Source: Myxococcales bacterium
GTDB taxonomy: Bacteria; Myxococcota_A; Bradymonadia; Bradymonadales; Bradymonadaceae
Direction: 5' to 3'
DNA: 47,278 nucleotides
Assembly (NCBI GenBank): GCA_007119175.1
Contig: SKQC01000055.1
Location: 1 to 47,278, forward strand
Below the pieces are notes generated by a model. That model ran no database searches. It worked only from the letters and a program-made list of their open reading frames with translations, and was not told the origin of the DNA. Position 1 is the first letter of the stretch. Every line of letters starts with the position of its first letter. Shown in pieces: positions 8,985 to 17,066 of this stretch. The translations under genes and the position numbers were made by a program.

Positions 8985-10315
8985 CGCCCCTCTCCACCCA
9001 GGGGCGCCCAGCGGCCGACATCGACGACCAGGTAGGCATTTAATCCCCGAATCGGCGCTCCATCAGTGGCGAAACGCCACTCGCCGGTGACACCCCCGAA
9101 GGGCTCGGCGGCGCCGAGTCGGTCCCGAATTTTTCGCCGCCTCAATCCGGGCTCAATTGCCCCATTAGCACCGTCGGCGATCATCTGAATCACATCGTAT
9201 AGCTCGGCCTCCGGCGTCGTCGCATCGCGTCCGGTCCGATCGCGAAAACCGAGCATAAATTGGCGGGCGTCGTGACCGTCCGACTCGCCGCCGAAGGTAT
9301 CGAGAAATATCGCTCCCGTGGCGTGCTCACCGGCCATCGCCAGTCCATCGCCGCGCCAGCCAGAGAGCCCGATCAGTTGAACACGCTCACCTTCGTCAGT
9401 AGCTCCGGTACGAAAGCCGGCTCGCGGCAAAAAGGGAAGCAATCTGGCGACCACGTCGTGAAAATCGATAATGACCAGGGCGTCGACATCGTGGATGGCA
9501 TCGCGACTTAAGCGGGTTGTCTCGTTGCGTGCTCCCACAAATTTGCGCTGGCCGGTCAAAACCTGCAATGGCTCTCCGAAGTCCGTGGTGTCATCGTCGT
9601 ATCGCGCCAACGCCCGCACCGTGCCGCCGCGATCACCGATGGCTTTTATCACGTGCGGAATGAGCTCGTCACCGTAATCGGTGCGGGGGGCCATGACGCC
9701 GACTTTGTCGAGCTCCAACTCATTCGACAAATAATGAGCGAGGTGCTGCGATTGCTCACCGGCATCGGGGCGGCCCCGAAAAATCCAGTCGCCACGGCGC
9801 TCCACACCGCTCACTGACGAGTATACGACCATGGGAATCCCGAGTTGTTGAGCTATATCAGCGACCGGCGGAGCATGCCGGCGCCGTAGAGGGCCGACGA
9901 TGGCCACTACGTCGTCGCGATTGGCCAATTCGACGACAGCCCGACGGGCCTCCTCGACAGTTTCTCCCTCATCGACGCCCTCAACTCTTATGCCGGCGCT
10001 CTCACCGGCCATTTGCGCCGACTCCATAAGCTGCTCCCCCATCGAGGCCAGCTCCCCGCTGAACGGAGCCAACAGCACTACCACGGCTTCTTCGCCCCCT
10101 TCCTGGGCACTGACATCTGATTGCGGTACCGCCAACAGGGCGACCACAGCGACCATCCAGATCAGAAGTCGCCGTCGCCTACTCGAAGAGATCTCGTACT
10201 CGTCCCCAGAACCCCCGTTCTTCGCTTTGATTTCCCGATCTCGAATTCCTGCTGTCACGACCTTTCTCTTCTCGGGCACTGAATCGCTCCGGCGTATCGA
10301 CGACGAGCCGGACAT
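8981..10315 (-). CDS. Periplasmic ligand-binding protein (LivJ-like, Peripla_BP_6)
   Basis: The mature part has the type I periplasmic-binding fold of branched-chain amino-acid receptors: VVVLLAPFSGELASMGEQL at the N lobe, NRDDVVAIVGPLRRRHAPPVADIAQQLGIPMVVYSS, then DKVGVMAPRTDYGDELIPHVI. A signal-peptide core (LLIWMVAVVALLAVPQ followed by SAQ) sits near residues 52-70. No transporter genes are adjacent, so it may be a sensor or envelope factor (LpoA has the same fold). The start is unresolved. The ATG at 10315 has a near-perfect GAGGTGATC site but lies inside dnaJ; a GTG at 10258 and the ATG at 10156 (after RRRRLLIW, without basic residues) are alternatives. The stop overlaps the protease start. 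Confidence 0.75.
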   Translation of the reverse strand: MSGSSSIRRSDSVPEKRKVVTAGIRDREIKAKNGGSGDEYEISSSRRRRLLIWMVAVVALLAVPQSDVSAQEGGEEAVVVLLAPFSGELASMGEQLMESAQMAGESAGIRVEGVDEGETVEEARRAVVELANRDDVVAIVGPLRRRHAPPVADIAQQLGIPMVVYSSVSGVERRGDWIFRGRPDAGEQSQHLAHYLSNELELDKVGVMAPRTDYGDELIPHVIKAIGDRGGTVRALARYDDDTTDFGEPLQVLTGQRKFVGARNETTRLSRDAIHDVDALVIIDFHDVVARLLPFLPRAGFRTGATDEGERVQLIGLSGWRGDGLAMAGEHATGAIFLDTFGGESDGHDARQFMLGFRDRTGRDATTPEAELYDVIQMIADGANGAIEPGLRRRKIRDRLGAAEPFGGVTGEWRFATDGAPIRGLNAYLVVDVGRWAPLGGEGR

Positions 10316-11267
10316 ATTGATCACCTCTGGGGCCGTCGCCGACGTCGGGGAGTCCTTTTCCCTTAAGGCGGAAGACGCGGCCGGAGTGAGTCCCGGGGGG
10401 GATCTTCATCAAGACCCGCCCATCCAGCGTTGGCACCTCTACTTTAGCGCCGAGGGATGCCTGGGTAAAACTTATCGGCAGGCGAAGATGGATGTCTTTG
10501 CCATCGCGCTTGAAGCGATCGTGTGTGTCGATCGACACCTCGACGAGGAGGTCTCCCGGTACTCCCCCGGCGCGCGCAGGCATCCCTTTTCTGGACCAGC
10601 GAAGCACCTGTCCATCGCGCACTCCCGCCGGCACGTCGACCGGTAATAACTCCGTTCCCTCTACCCTGCCCTCGCCCTGGCATCGTCTGCATGGAGTCTC
10701 GACGACGCGCCCGCGGCCGCCACATTTTTTGCAATCCCGCATCAATGAGAAAAACCCCTGCTGGACGCGAACCTGGCCTTTTCCGTCGCATTCATCACAG
10801 GTGCGCAACCTCGTTCCCGGCTCGGCACCGCTGCCCCCGCATCGCGTGCATTCGCGAGATCGCGGCACCGTGACGTCGCGGCGGACACCGGTCAATGCCT
10901 CCTCTAGCGGAATCGACAATTTTACGCGGATATTCTCGCCTCGCGCATTTGACTTCGCCTTCCCCAGGCCACCGAATCCAGCGGAGATCACAGAATTCAG
11001 AATATCGAAGAGCTCACTAAAATTATCAAAATTCGGCCCCCCTCCCGATCCGGTTCGACGACGCAATCGGTCATAAGCCCGGCGTTTTGCGGGATCGCTG
11101 AGTACCTCATAGGCGTGCTTTACTTCCTTGAACCGCTCCTCGGCGACAGTATCACCGGGGTTTTGGTCCGGGTGATATTTCATCGCCAGGCGGCGATACG
11201 CAGCCTTAACCTCGGCAGCGCTGGCGTCCCGCTCCACACCCAACATTTTGTAGAGGTCAGCGTTCAT
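10179..11267 (-). CDS. dnaJ: DnaJ-type co-chaperone
   Basis: Hsp40 that delivers substrates to DnaK and stimulates its ATPase. The J domain occupies residues about 3-70 with the HPD motif in MKYHPDQNPGD. A short linker follows, then the zinc-finger region with four CxxCxGxG-type repeats (CTRCGGSG, CDECDGKG, CKKCGGRG, CRRCQGEG), and two C-terminal beta domains ending near GDQYVRLVVDTPERF. The tail RDSRNSRSGNQSEERGFWG is polar and basic. The length (362 aa) is normal. ATG 11267 gives the standard N terminus (MNADLYKMLGV); an ATG at 11276 is also possible. It is separated from dnaK by a strong terminator and has its own hairpin in the leader. Confidence 0.93.
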   Translation of the reverse strand: MNADLYKMLGVERDASAAEVKAAYRRLAMKYHPDQNPGDTVAEERFKEVKHAYEVLSDPAKRRAYDRLRRRTGSGGGPNFDNFSELFDILNSVISAGFGGLGKAKSNARGENIRVKLSIPLEEALTGVRRDVTVPRSRECTRCGGSGAEPGTRLRTCDECDGKGQVRVQQGFFSLMRDCKKCGGRGRVVETPCRRCQGEGRVEGTELLPVDVPAGVRDGQVLRWSRKGMPARAGGVPGDLLVEVSIDTHDRFKRDGKDIHLRLPISFTQASLGAKVEVPTLDGRVLMKIPPGTHSGRVFRLKGKGLPDVGDGPRGDQYVRLVVDTPERFSAREEKGRDSRNSRSGNQSEERGFWGRVRDLFE

Positions 11268-11277
11268 ATTTCTCATC

Positions 11278-11310
11278 AACCCGGATTATTATTCGTACAC
11301 AATCCGGGTT
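11278..11310 (-). promoter_or_regulatory. Perfect 10-bp hairpin in the dnaJ leader
   Basis: AACCCGGATT and AATCCGGGTT form a perfect 10-bp stem around a 13-base loop. The structure ends within about ten bases of the dnaJ start, and no T tract follows it. It lies downstream of the dnaK terminator, so it would be in the 5' end of any dnaJ-specific mRNA. It does not match the CIRCE operator. It could be an operator or an RNA element controlling dnaJ translation. Confidence 0.5.
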
Positions 11311-11328
11311 AATTCCTGTTCGGTGCAT

Positions 11329-11369
11329 AAAAAAGGGCCTCGGAGTCTATTATCTAAACCTCCGAGGCC
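11329..11369 (-). terminator. Rho-independent terminator after dnaK
   Basis: GGCCTCGGAG and CTCCGAGGCC make a perfect 10-bp GC-rich stem (11336-11345 with 11360-11369), followed on the minus strand by C and six T residues. It lies about 50 bases after the dnaK stop and before dnaJ, so it should separate dnaK from dnaJ or reduce read-through. Confidence 0.9.
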
Positions 11370-11419
11370 AGCTCACTATTCTCACAATTCCCCCGGCCCA
11401 AGCATTGGATAGACCATCA

Positions 11420-13279
11420 CTACATGGCTTCTTCTTCGCCGGACGCATCACCCTCCTCCATCTCGTCCATCGCGGCGTACATCGCCTCCGCAAGCCGATG
11501 AGCGCAGGCCTCCAGCGTGTCGATGATCGTACCCAATTCCTCGAGATTAGCGCCCTCCACCAGTTCTTTGACCGTGGCAATATCGGTGGCCAGCTCCTGG
11601 GCCTCGTCTTCCGGCAACTCTGAGCCATAGGCCTCCAGGCTGCGCTCTGTGGAGTACAAAAGGCCCTCGGCCTGGTTGCGCTTTTCCATCAATTCACGCA
11701 TTCGCTCATCTTCCGCCTCTTTGGAGGCCGCTTCCTCAATCAGCTCTTCGATATCGGAATCACTGAGCCCCCCGTCGGCGACGATATTAATCGATTGCTC
11801 CATGCCCGTTGCCTCGTCGCGGGCCGACACGTTGACCATGCCGTTTTCGTCGATCTTGAAGGTGACGTCAATCTTGGGAACTCCCCGGGGAGCGGGAGGA
11901 ATCCCGGTCAATTCGAAGCGGGCAAGGCTTTTGTTGTCTTCGGCCATTGCCCGCTCCCCTTGCAGCACGTGGATGGGAACCATGGTCTGATTGTCTACGG
12001 AGGTACTGAAGATCTCAGTATGGCTACACGGCACTGTCGTATTGCGCTGAATCAGCGGCGTAAAAACGCCACCGGCCGTCTCCACCCCCAGGGTCAATGG
12101 GGTGACATCGAGCAGCAACACGTCGGTCAATTCACCGGATATAATTCCACCCTGTACGGCAGCGCCCAGGGCGACCACTTCGTCGGGGTTGACCGAGGTA
12201 TCGACCTCTTGTTGAAAAAATTTACCGACTCGTTGTCGCACTTTCGGCATCCGCGTCATGCCACCGACAAGGAGGACCTCGTCGATGTCGGCACGGCGAA
12301 GCTGGGCGTCTTTTAGCGCCGTCCGACAGGGGTCGAGAGAGCGCTCGATGAGATGATCGACGAGCTCTTCTAATTTCGCCCGTGTTAATGTCTGCTCGAT
12401 ATGAAGCGGGCCGTCATCACCGGTATGAATAAAGGGGAGATTGATCTCCACCTCATCGGCATTCGACAATTCGCATTTGGCCTGCTCGGCCTCCTCTTTG
12501 AGGCGCTGCAATGCCATAGGGATCTCCAGGAGGTCGACGTCGTGCTCCGCCTCGAACTCGTCGGCCAACCAGTCCAAAATCGCATTGTCGAAGTCCTCGC
12601 CCCCCAGATAGGTATCACCGGAGGTGGAGAGGACGCTAAAGACGCCGTCGGTCAATTCGAGAATCGAGATATCGAAGGTCCCACCGCCGAGGTCGTAGAC
12701 CGCGACTTTCATGGCCCCTTTTTGAGCTTCATCGCCAACGCCGTACGCCAGCGCTGCTGCAGTAGGCTCATTGACGATCCTCGAGACCTCGAGGCCGGCG
12801 ATCTTACCGGCATTTTTCGTCGCCTGACGCTGGGCGTCGTTGAAATAGGCGGGCACCGTCACGATGGCGTCCTCGATCTCCTCGCCCAGATGTTCCTCGG
12901 CAATATCGCGCATCTCGCGAAGAATCAGTGCCGAGACCTCCGATGGCGACATCTCTTTGCCGCGAACCTCCACCCAGGCATCCCCGTTGGGGCCCTCGAC
13001 GATATTGAACGGACAGGACCGTCGGGCCTGAGCGACGTCAGGAGAATCGAATCGGCGTCCAATCAGGCGCTTGACCGCAAAAATCGTATTTTCGGCATTG
13101 GTCTGTGCCTGTCTCTTGGCGACCTGACCGACCAATTCCTGACCATCCTCGGTGAACCCGACAACCGACGGGGTCGTCCGGCTTCCTTCGGCATTGGGAA
13201 TGACGATGCGCTCTTCGTCGATCACACAACAAACGCAACTATTTGTCGTTCCGAGGTCGATTCCGATTGTATGACCCAT
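11420..13279 (-). CDS. dnaK: Molecular chaperone DnaK (Hsp70)
   Basis: Cytosolic ATP-driven chaperone. The N-terminal nucleotide-binding domain shows IGIDLGTTNSCV (phosphate 1), the VPAYFNDAQRQATKNAGKIAG block, YDLGGGTFDIS (phosphate 2) and LLVGGMTRMPKV (adenosine). The substrate-binding domain begins after the DVTPLTLGVET linker. A helical lid ends in an acidic Glu/Met tail (EEGDASGEEEAM) where the classical EEVD-like end would lie. At 619 residues it is slightly short of E. coli DnaK (638). AGGA lies seven bases before the ATG. It follows grpE by 42 bp and ends at a strong terminator. Confidence 0.97.
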   Translation of the reverse strand: MGHTIGIDLGTTNSCVCCVIDEERIVIPNAEGSRTTPSVVGFTEDGQELVGQVAKRQAQTNAENTIFAVKRLIGRRFDSPDVAQARRSCPFNIVEGPNGDAWVEVRGKEMSPSEVSALILREMRDIAEEHLGEEIEDAIVTVPAYFNDAQRQATKNAGKIAGLEVSRIVNEPTAAALAYGVGDEAQKGAMKVAVYDLGGGTFDISILELTDGVFSVLSTSGDTYLGGEDFDNAILDWLADEFEAEHDVDLLEIPMALQRLKEEAEQAKCELSNADEVEINLPFIHTGDDGPLHIEQTLTRAKLEELVDHLIERSLDPCRTALKDAQLRRADIDEVLLVGGMTRMPKVRQRVGKFFQQEVDTSVNPDEVVALGAAVQGGIISGELTDVLLLDVTPLTLGVETAGGVFTPLIQRNTTVPCSHTEIFSTSVDNQTMVPIHVLQGERAMAEDNKSLARFELTGIPPAPRGVPKIDVTFKIDENGMVNVSARDEATGMEQSINIVADGGLSDSDIEELIEEAASKEAEDERMRELMEKRNQAEGLLYSTERSLEAYGSELPEDEAQELATDIATVKELVEGANLEELGTIIDTLEACAHRLAEAMYAAMDEMEEGDASGEEEAM

Positions 13280-13321
13280 GAGTTATTCCTGGTGCATTGA
13301 GTTCACGCTGTCGGCTTGCAT

Positions 13322-14689
13322 TTACTCGGAAGTCGATTCCGGCGGGGGCTTTTCGGACGGCGAATCCTCGTCGCCCTCACCGTCGGCTTCCGTTGATTCA
13401 GAATCCCCCGAATCCTTCGCTTCATCGGCGCTTTCCTCTGCTGCCGAACTCTCGGAGGCAGCCTCGCCATCCACTGGCTCCTCATCAACCGCAGACTCTT
13501 CGGCATCAATTGCCTCATCGCCGTTCGCTTCAGGATCGACTCCGCCTTCGGTATCGGAGTCAGTCGCCTCAGCGTCGGGCTCCGTTTCTGCGAGCGGCTC
13601 TTCATCTTGCTCGGGTTCGACATGCTTTGCAACTGATACGAGAGCCGGCCGCAACAGGCGGTCATGAAGAAAGTATCCCTTCTGAAATTGTTCGATGACG
13701 GTCCCGGTTTCGTGATCCGGCGTCTCAACTTGCTGGATCGCCTCATGGCGCTCCGGATTGAACATCTCACCGACCGATTCAAAGCCCTCGACTCCGTGCT
13801 TTTTGAGTGCCGTGATGAGTTGCCGGTAGACCATACGTACGCCATCGGCTAGCGAGCTTTCATCGCCCTGGTCATCGGCGTGCCCGAGAGCCCGCTCCAG
13901 ATTGTCGACGACGGGAATTAACTCCGAGACCACATCGTCAATCCCGTAGCGCTTAAGATCTTCTTTCTCCCGCTCCGATCGGCGGCGGTAATTCTCCAGA
14001 TCGGCGACGGCCCGCATCATCCGGGTGTTGAGCTGCTCGGCCTCTTCTTTTAATTCCTCGTGCGCTTCAGTCAGCTTATTATGTTCTTCTGCAAGCTCAT
14101 TATGGGCATCCTGCAGCTCCTGGTGGGTGTCCTCCCACTCGTCGAGGCGAAAATCGCGGATCTCGAGTGCCTTGGTAAGCTTGTCGATCATCTCGGACGG
14201 CGTCTCGCGCGGTTTTTTCTTGCGCGGCTTGGCGTCCGTCTCCGGCGAGGCAGACTCCTCATCGTCGATAATCACCGCCTCCTCACCGTCCTCGACGGGA
14301 CCGGCGGTCATGCGTTCCGGAGCATCGGCGGCCACCGACTCCGGCTCCTCACCTTCCGCCTCGATGCACTCGCTCTGCTCGGCATCCACGCCGGTCTGAA
14401 GCCCCGGTTCGGCCTCTGAATCCTGGGGACTTACCTCGATATCATCGGATTCTTCTTTTTTTTCCTCTGCTTCGACAGCGCCCTGCTCGTCGGCATCCTC
14501 CGTGGATTCCTCATCGCGAGCGTCGTCATCCTCGCCCTCGGTTTCGATCGAATCCGCGTCGACCTCACCGGCTTCTTCTTCAGAACGCTCCCCGTCTTCT
14601 GACTCAACGGGCTGGGGCTGCTCCCCGGAGCCGGGATCGGCAGATTTTTCGTTCAAATCCTCGGGTTTCTTTTGATCAGTCAAGGCCAT
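13322..14689 (-). CDS. grpE: GrpE nucleotide-exchange factor with long acidic extensions
   Basis: Exchanges ADP on DnaK. The GrpE core covers about residues 165-345: a long coiled coil (HQELQDAHNELAEEHNKL), then RAVADLENYRRRSEREKED, DDVVSELIPVVDNLERAL, and the beta domain with GEMFNPERHEAIQQVETPD and GTVIEQFQKGYFLHDRLLRPALV. Flanking it are about 165 N-terminal and about 105 C-terminal residues dominated by Glu, Asp, Ser and Ala, so the protein (455 aa) is more than twice the usual 170-200. AGGAG abuts the ATG with no spacer, so the TTG at 14683, six bases from that site, may be the true start. It lies between hrcA and dnaK in the usual order. Confidence 0.93.
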   Translation of the reverse strand: MALTDQKKPEDLNEKSADPGSGEQPQPVESEDGERSEEEAGEVDADSIETEGEDDDARDEESTEDADEQGAVEAEEKKEESDDIEVSPQDSEAEPGLQTGVDAEQSECIEAEGEEPESVAADAPERMTAGPVEDGEEAVIIDDEESASPETDAKPRKKKPRETPSEMIDKLTKALEIRDFRLDEWEDTHQELQDAHNELAEEHNKLTEAHEELKEEAEQLNTRMMRAVADLENYRRRSEREKEDLKRYGIDDVVSELIPVVDNLERALGHADDQGDESSLADGVRMVYRQLITALKKHGVEGFESVGEMFNPERHEAIQQVETPDHETGTVIEQFQKGYFLHDRLLRPALVSVAKHVEPEQDEEPLAETEPDAEATDSDTEGGVDPEANGDEAIDAEESAVDEEPVDGEAASESSAAEESADEAKDSGDSESTEADGEGDEDSPSEKPPPESTSE

Positions 14690-14794
14690 CTCCTGGAATT
14701 AAAACGCCGGCCAATCCGACCTCGTATCGGCTCAACCGGCCAAATCACCAGCATCATCTTCATCTATCCTCGCGGTGCCCGTCTCACGGCCACG

Positions 14795-15835
14795 TCAGGC
14801 GAGTTCTTGGAGCTCTTTCGATAACACACCGGCGACATGCTCGACCAGTGGAATCATCCGTGCGTAATTCATTCTCATCGGCCCTAAAATCCCGAGCAAC
14901 CCCACCTGGCGACCGTCGTGAAAGTAGCCACAGGCGACCAGACTCAAGTCTCCTCCCCAGTCTTCCCCGAGTTCCGGTCCAATCAACGCTCGCGCGTGCG
15001 GCGTCTCACAGACTCGATTGAGCACCTCCATGACCCGCTCGCGGTCCTCGAGTGTGCGCATGACATTGCGGGCACGCTCGATATCGTGGGCCAACTCCGA
15101 GACCTCCAAAATATGAAGTGTTCCCTCCACGAAAAGTTCCGACTGGGTGGCCATTTCCACAACCTGAAGACCTATTTCCAGCGCACGGCGGCGAAGCTGG
15201 CGAACCCGCATCTCCGCCGCTTTTAGTTGGCGTCGAACTCGACGCCGGACCTGCCGAAGGCTCATTCCCACTACCTGCTCTGACAAAAAGTTCTGCATCC
15301 GCTCCAGCGCCGCCGACTCAATCGGCTCCTCAAGGCGCACGGCGCGGTTGAAGACTCTCCCATCCTCGGTGATCAAAATTACAAGCACCCGATCTTCGGA
15401 GAGCCGCGACAGATGAAGGTCTTTGAGCTGAATCTCAGTGACCTCCGGGCTGGAGACGATGCTCGTCAACTGAGACAGATTACTGATAATTGCCCCGGCC
15501 GTGCGCACCGTCGACTCCACGTCGCCATCGCCGAGCCCGTCGACATGTTGCTCCCAGTCCAGCTCCGTCGCCGGAGCCAGGCGGCTGGTCTCGACGAGAT
15601 AGTCGACATAGCGGCGCATCCCCGACGAGGTGGGCATACGCCCTGCCGATCGATGAGGTTGATATAATACGCCGGCCTCCTCCAGATCGGCCATCACGTT
15701 GCGAATCGTCGCCGAGCTGACGTCAACGCCATCTTGATTGGCGATGGTCGAACTGCCAACGGGCTCCCCGGTCTGGTTGAATCGAGCGATGACCCGAAAC
15801 AAAATATCGGCTTCACGTTCCGTCAGTGCAGCCAC
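14795..15835 (-). CDS. hrcA: Heat-inducible transcription repressor HrcA
   Basis: Represses class I heat-shock genes by binding CIRCE operators and is kept active by GroEL in known systems. The N-terminal winged helix is clear: LTEREADILFRVIARF, TGEPVGSSTIA, SSATIRNVMADLEEAG and the wing GVLYQPHRSAGRMPTSSG. A GAF-like C-terminal domain follows, ending GILGPMRMNYARMIPLVE. The length (346 aa) is normal. Translation starts at a GTG, five bases after a perfect AGGAGG. It is the first gene of the hrcA-grpE-dnaK run. No canonical CIRCE sequence is seen in the 118 bp upstream. Confidence 0.95.
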   Translation of the reverse strand: MAALTEREADILFRVIARFNQTGEPVGSSTIANQDGVDVSSATIRNVMADLEEAGVLYQPHRSAGRMPTSSGMRRYVDYLVETSRLAPATELDWEQHVDGLGDGDVESTVRTAGAIISNLSQLTSIVSSPEVTEIQLKDLHLSRLSEDRVLVILITEDGRVFNRAVRLEEPIESAALERMQNFLSEQVVGMSLRQVRRRVRRQLKAAEMRVRQLRRRALEIGLQVVEMATQSELFVEGTLHILEVSELAHDIERARNVMRTLEDRERVMEVLNRVCETPHARALIGPELGEDWGGDLSLVACGYFHDGRQVGLLGILGPMRMNYARMIPLVEHVAGVLSKELQELA

Positions 15836-15953
15836 TCATGCCTCCTTACCCTCAAAACTCGCGAGTCGCCTGCCGGGTACTCTACTGCTATCTTCACCGG
15901 CAAAAGCCCGGCAGCGCTCAGCCCACGAATCTACTTCCCACCTCGACGCCCTG

Positions 15954-17066
15954 TCAATTCGGGCCATCATCGACTCGCGACTGCTCCGGGGAATCCTCGT
16001 GCATTGATTTCGATTCCTCGATGGTCTGCCGACTCACCCGTAAGTTGCGATGGCGGACCATCACCCAGACACCGGGGGCGACAATAACGGCGATCTGCAA
16101 CAGATGAACTAACCCCGCGAATACGCCGACCTGTCCGCCCACGGACACCTCATCGATAGGGACATACAGCCCCATCCCCTGAGCCATAAAATACTCGAAA
16201 TTGCCGGCCATCGCCGGGCCGGCGGGCACCATGATGCCGACGACGAGCACGGCCATGACGGTCACCATCTCCCAGGGCCCGATATCGAGGCCGAATCCAA
16301 TTCGCAACAAGACCCACATGGAGAATACATTCGCCGTCCAGTACACGGCGGTGACGCCCAGAAATGGCACCAGATCGTTTCGCTGTGACATCGCCCCGAA
16401 CCCGGTGGCGAATTGCTCCAGCAGGCCGGCCATCCACTCACCGCCGGGCTCCCAGATCCTTCCCAGGGTGGCCATCACGACCCGCCGCGACAGGCGACGG
16501 TTGCGGTATGCCACGATGCACATCACCAGGGCCGGCGCGAAGATCGCCGCGGCAATAGTTCCCCCGCCGCGAGCAAACTCCAGTGATGCCTCGCCCTGAT
16601 AAGTCCACAACCCGACGAATAAGAGCCCGGTGATGATCAATCCGTCAATCACCCGTTCGACCACCACCGTGGCCAGAACACCGGCTGCAGACAGCCGCGA
16701 TGTACGGGCCATCAAAAACGGCCGCACCAGCTCGCCGAGGCGAAGTGGAAGCAGCAATATCGCCGTAAATCCAACGGTGCACACCCGGTGGACCGCAGCG
16801 GGTTTAATATCGCCCAGAGGCCGCACCAAAAAGTACCACCTCACTACCCGCGCCCCGTGACAGATGGCATAAATCGCGACGAATGCGGCAATGCCCAGCC
16901 CCAATCGTTGCCAGTCAGCATCCCCGAGATGGCTGAGCACAGCGTCCAGCGGAACGGCCCGGATCGCCAGATAGAAAAAAAAGGCGCCGATGACGATTGC
17001 CAACAGCAACGAGATACTAAAATGGAGCCAAAACGAACGGCTCGTAGACGGTTCGGAACTGCTCAT
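15954..17066 (-). CDS. Flippase-like integral membrane protein (LPG synthase TM / YbhN family)
   Basis: 370 residues with about eight membrane helices, in the pattern of the MprF transmembrane domain / UPF0104 family. Recognisable pieces are the helix after ADWQRLGLGIAAFVAIY, the RVVRWYFLVRPLG loop, RLGELVRPFLMARTSR with its conserved GE and R, VVERVIDGL, and a late VPAGPAMAGNFEYFMAQGMG. Family members move or present phospholipids or lipid-linked sugars across the inner membrane; no synthase domain is attached here. Its start overlaps the stop of the upstream glycosyltransferase-like gene by 4 bp, so the two are co-translated and probably act on the same lipid. Confidence 0.85.
   Translation of the reverse strand: MSSSEPSTSRSFWLHFSISLLLAIVIGAFFFYLAIRAVPLDAVLSHLGDADWQRLGLGIAAFVAIYAICHGARVVRWYFLVRPLGDIKPAAVHRVCTVGFTAILLLPLRLGELVRPFLMARTSRLSAAGVLATVVVERVIDGLIITGLLFVGLWTYQGEASLEFARGGGTIAAAIFAPALVMCIVAYRNRRLSRRVVMATLGRIWEPGGEWMAGLLEQFATGFGAMSQRNDLVPFLGVTAVYWTANVFSMWVLLRIGFGLDIGPWEMVTVMAVLVVGIMVPAGPAMAGNFEYFMAQGMGLYVPIDEVSVGGQVGVFAGLVHLLQIAVIVAPGVWVMVRHRNLRVSRQTIEESKSMHEDSPEQSRVDDGPN

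Noticed and set aside
12401-13300. Long plus-strand open frame opposite dnaK
   Set aside because: Complete antisense to a clear dnaK, with no ribosome-binding site or family signature; such frames are common in GC-rich genes.
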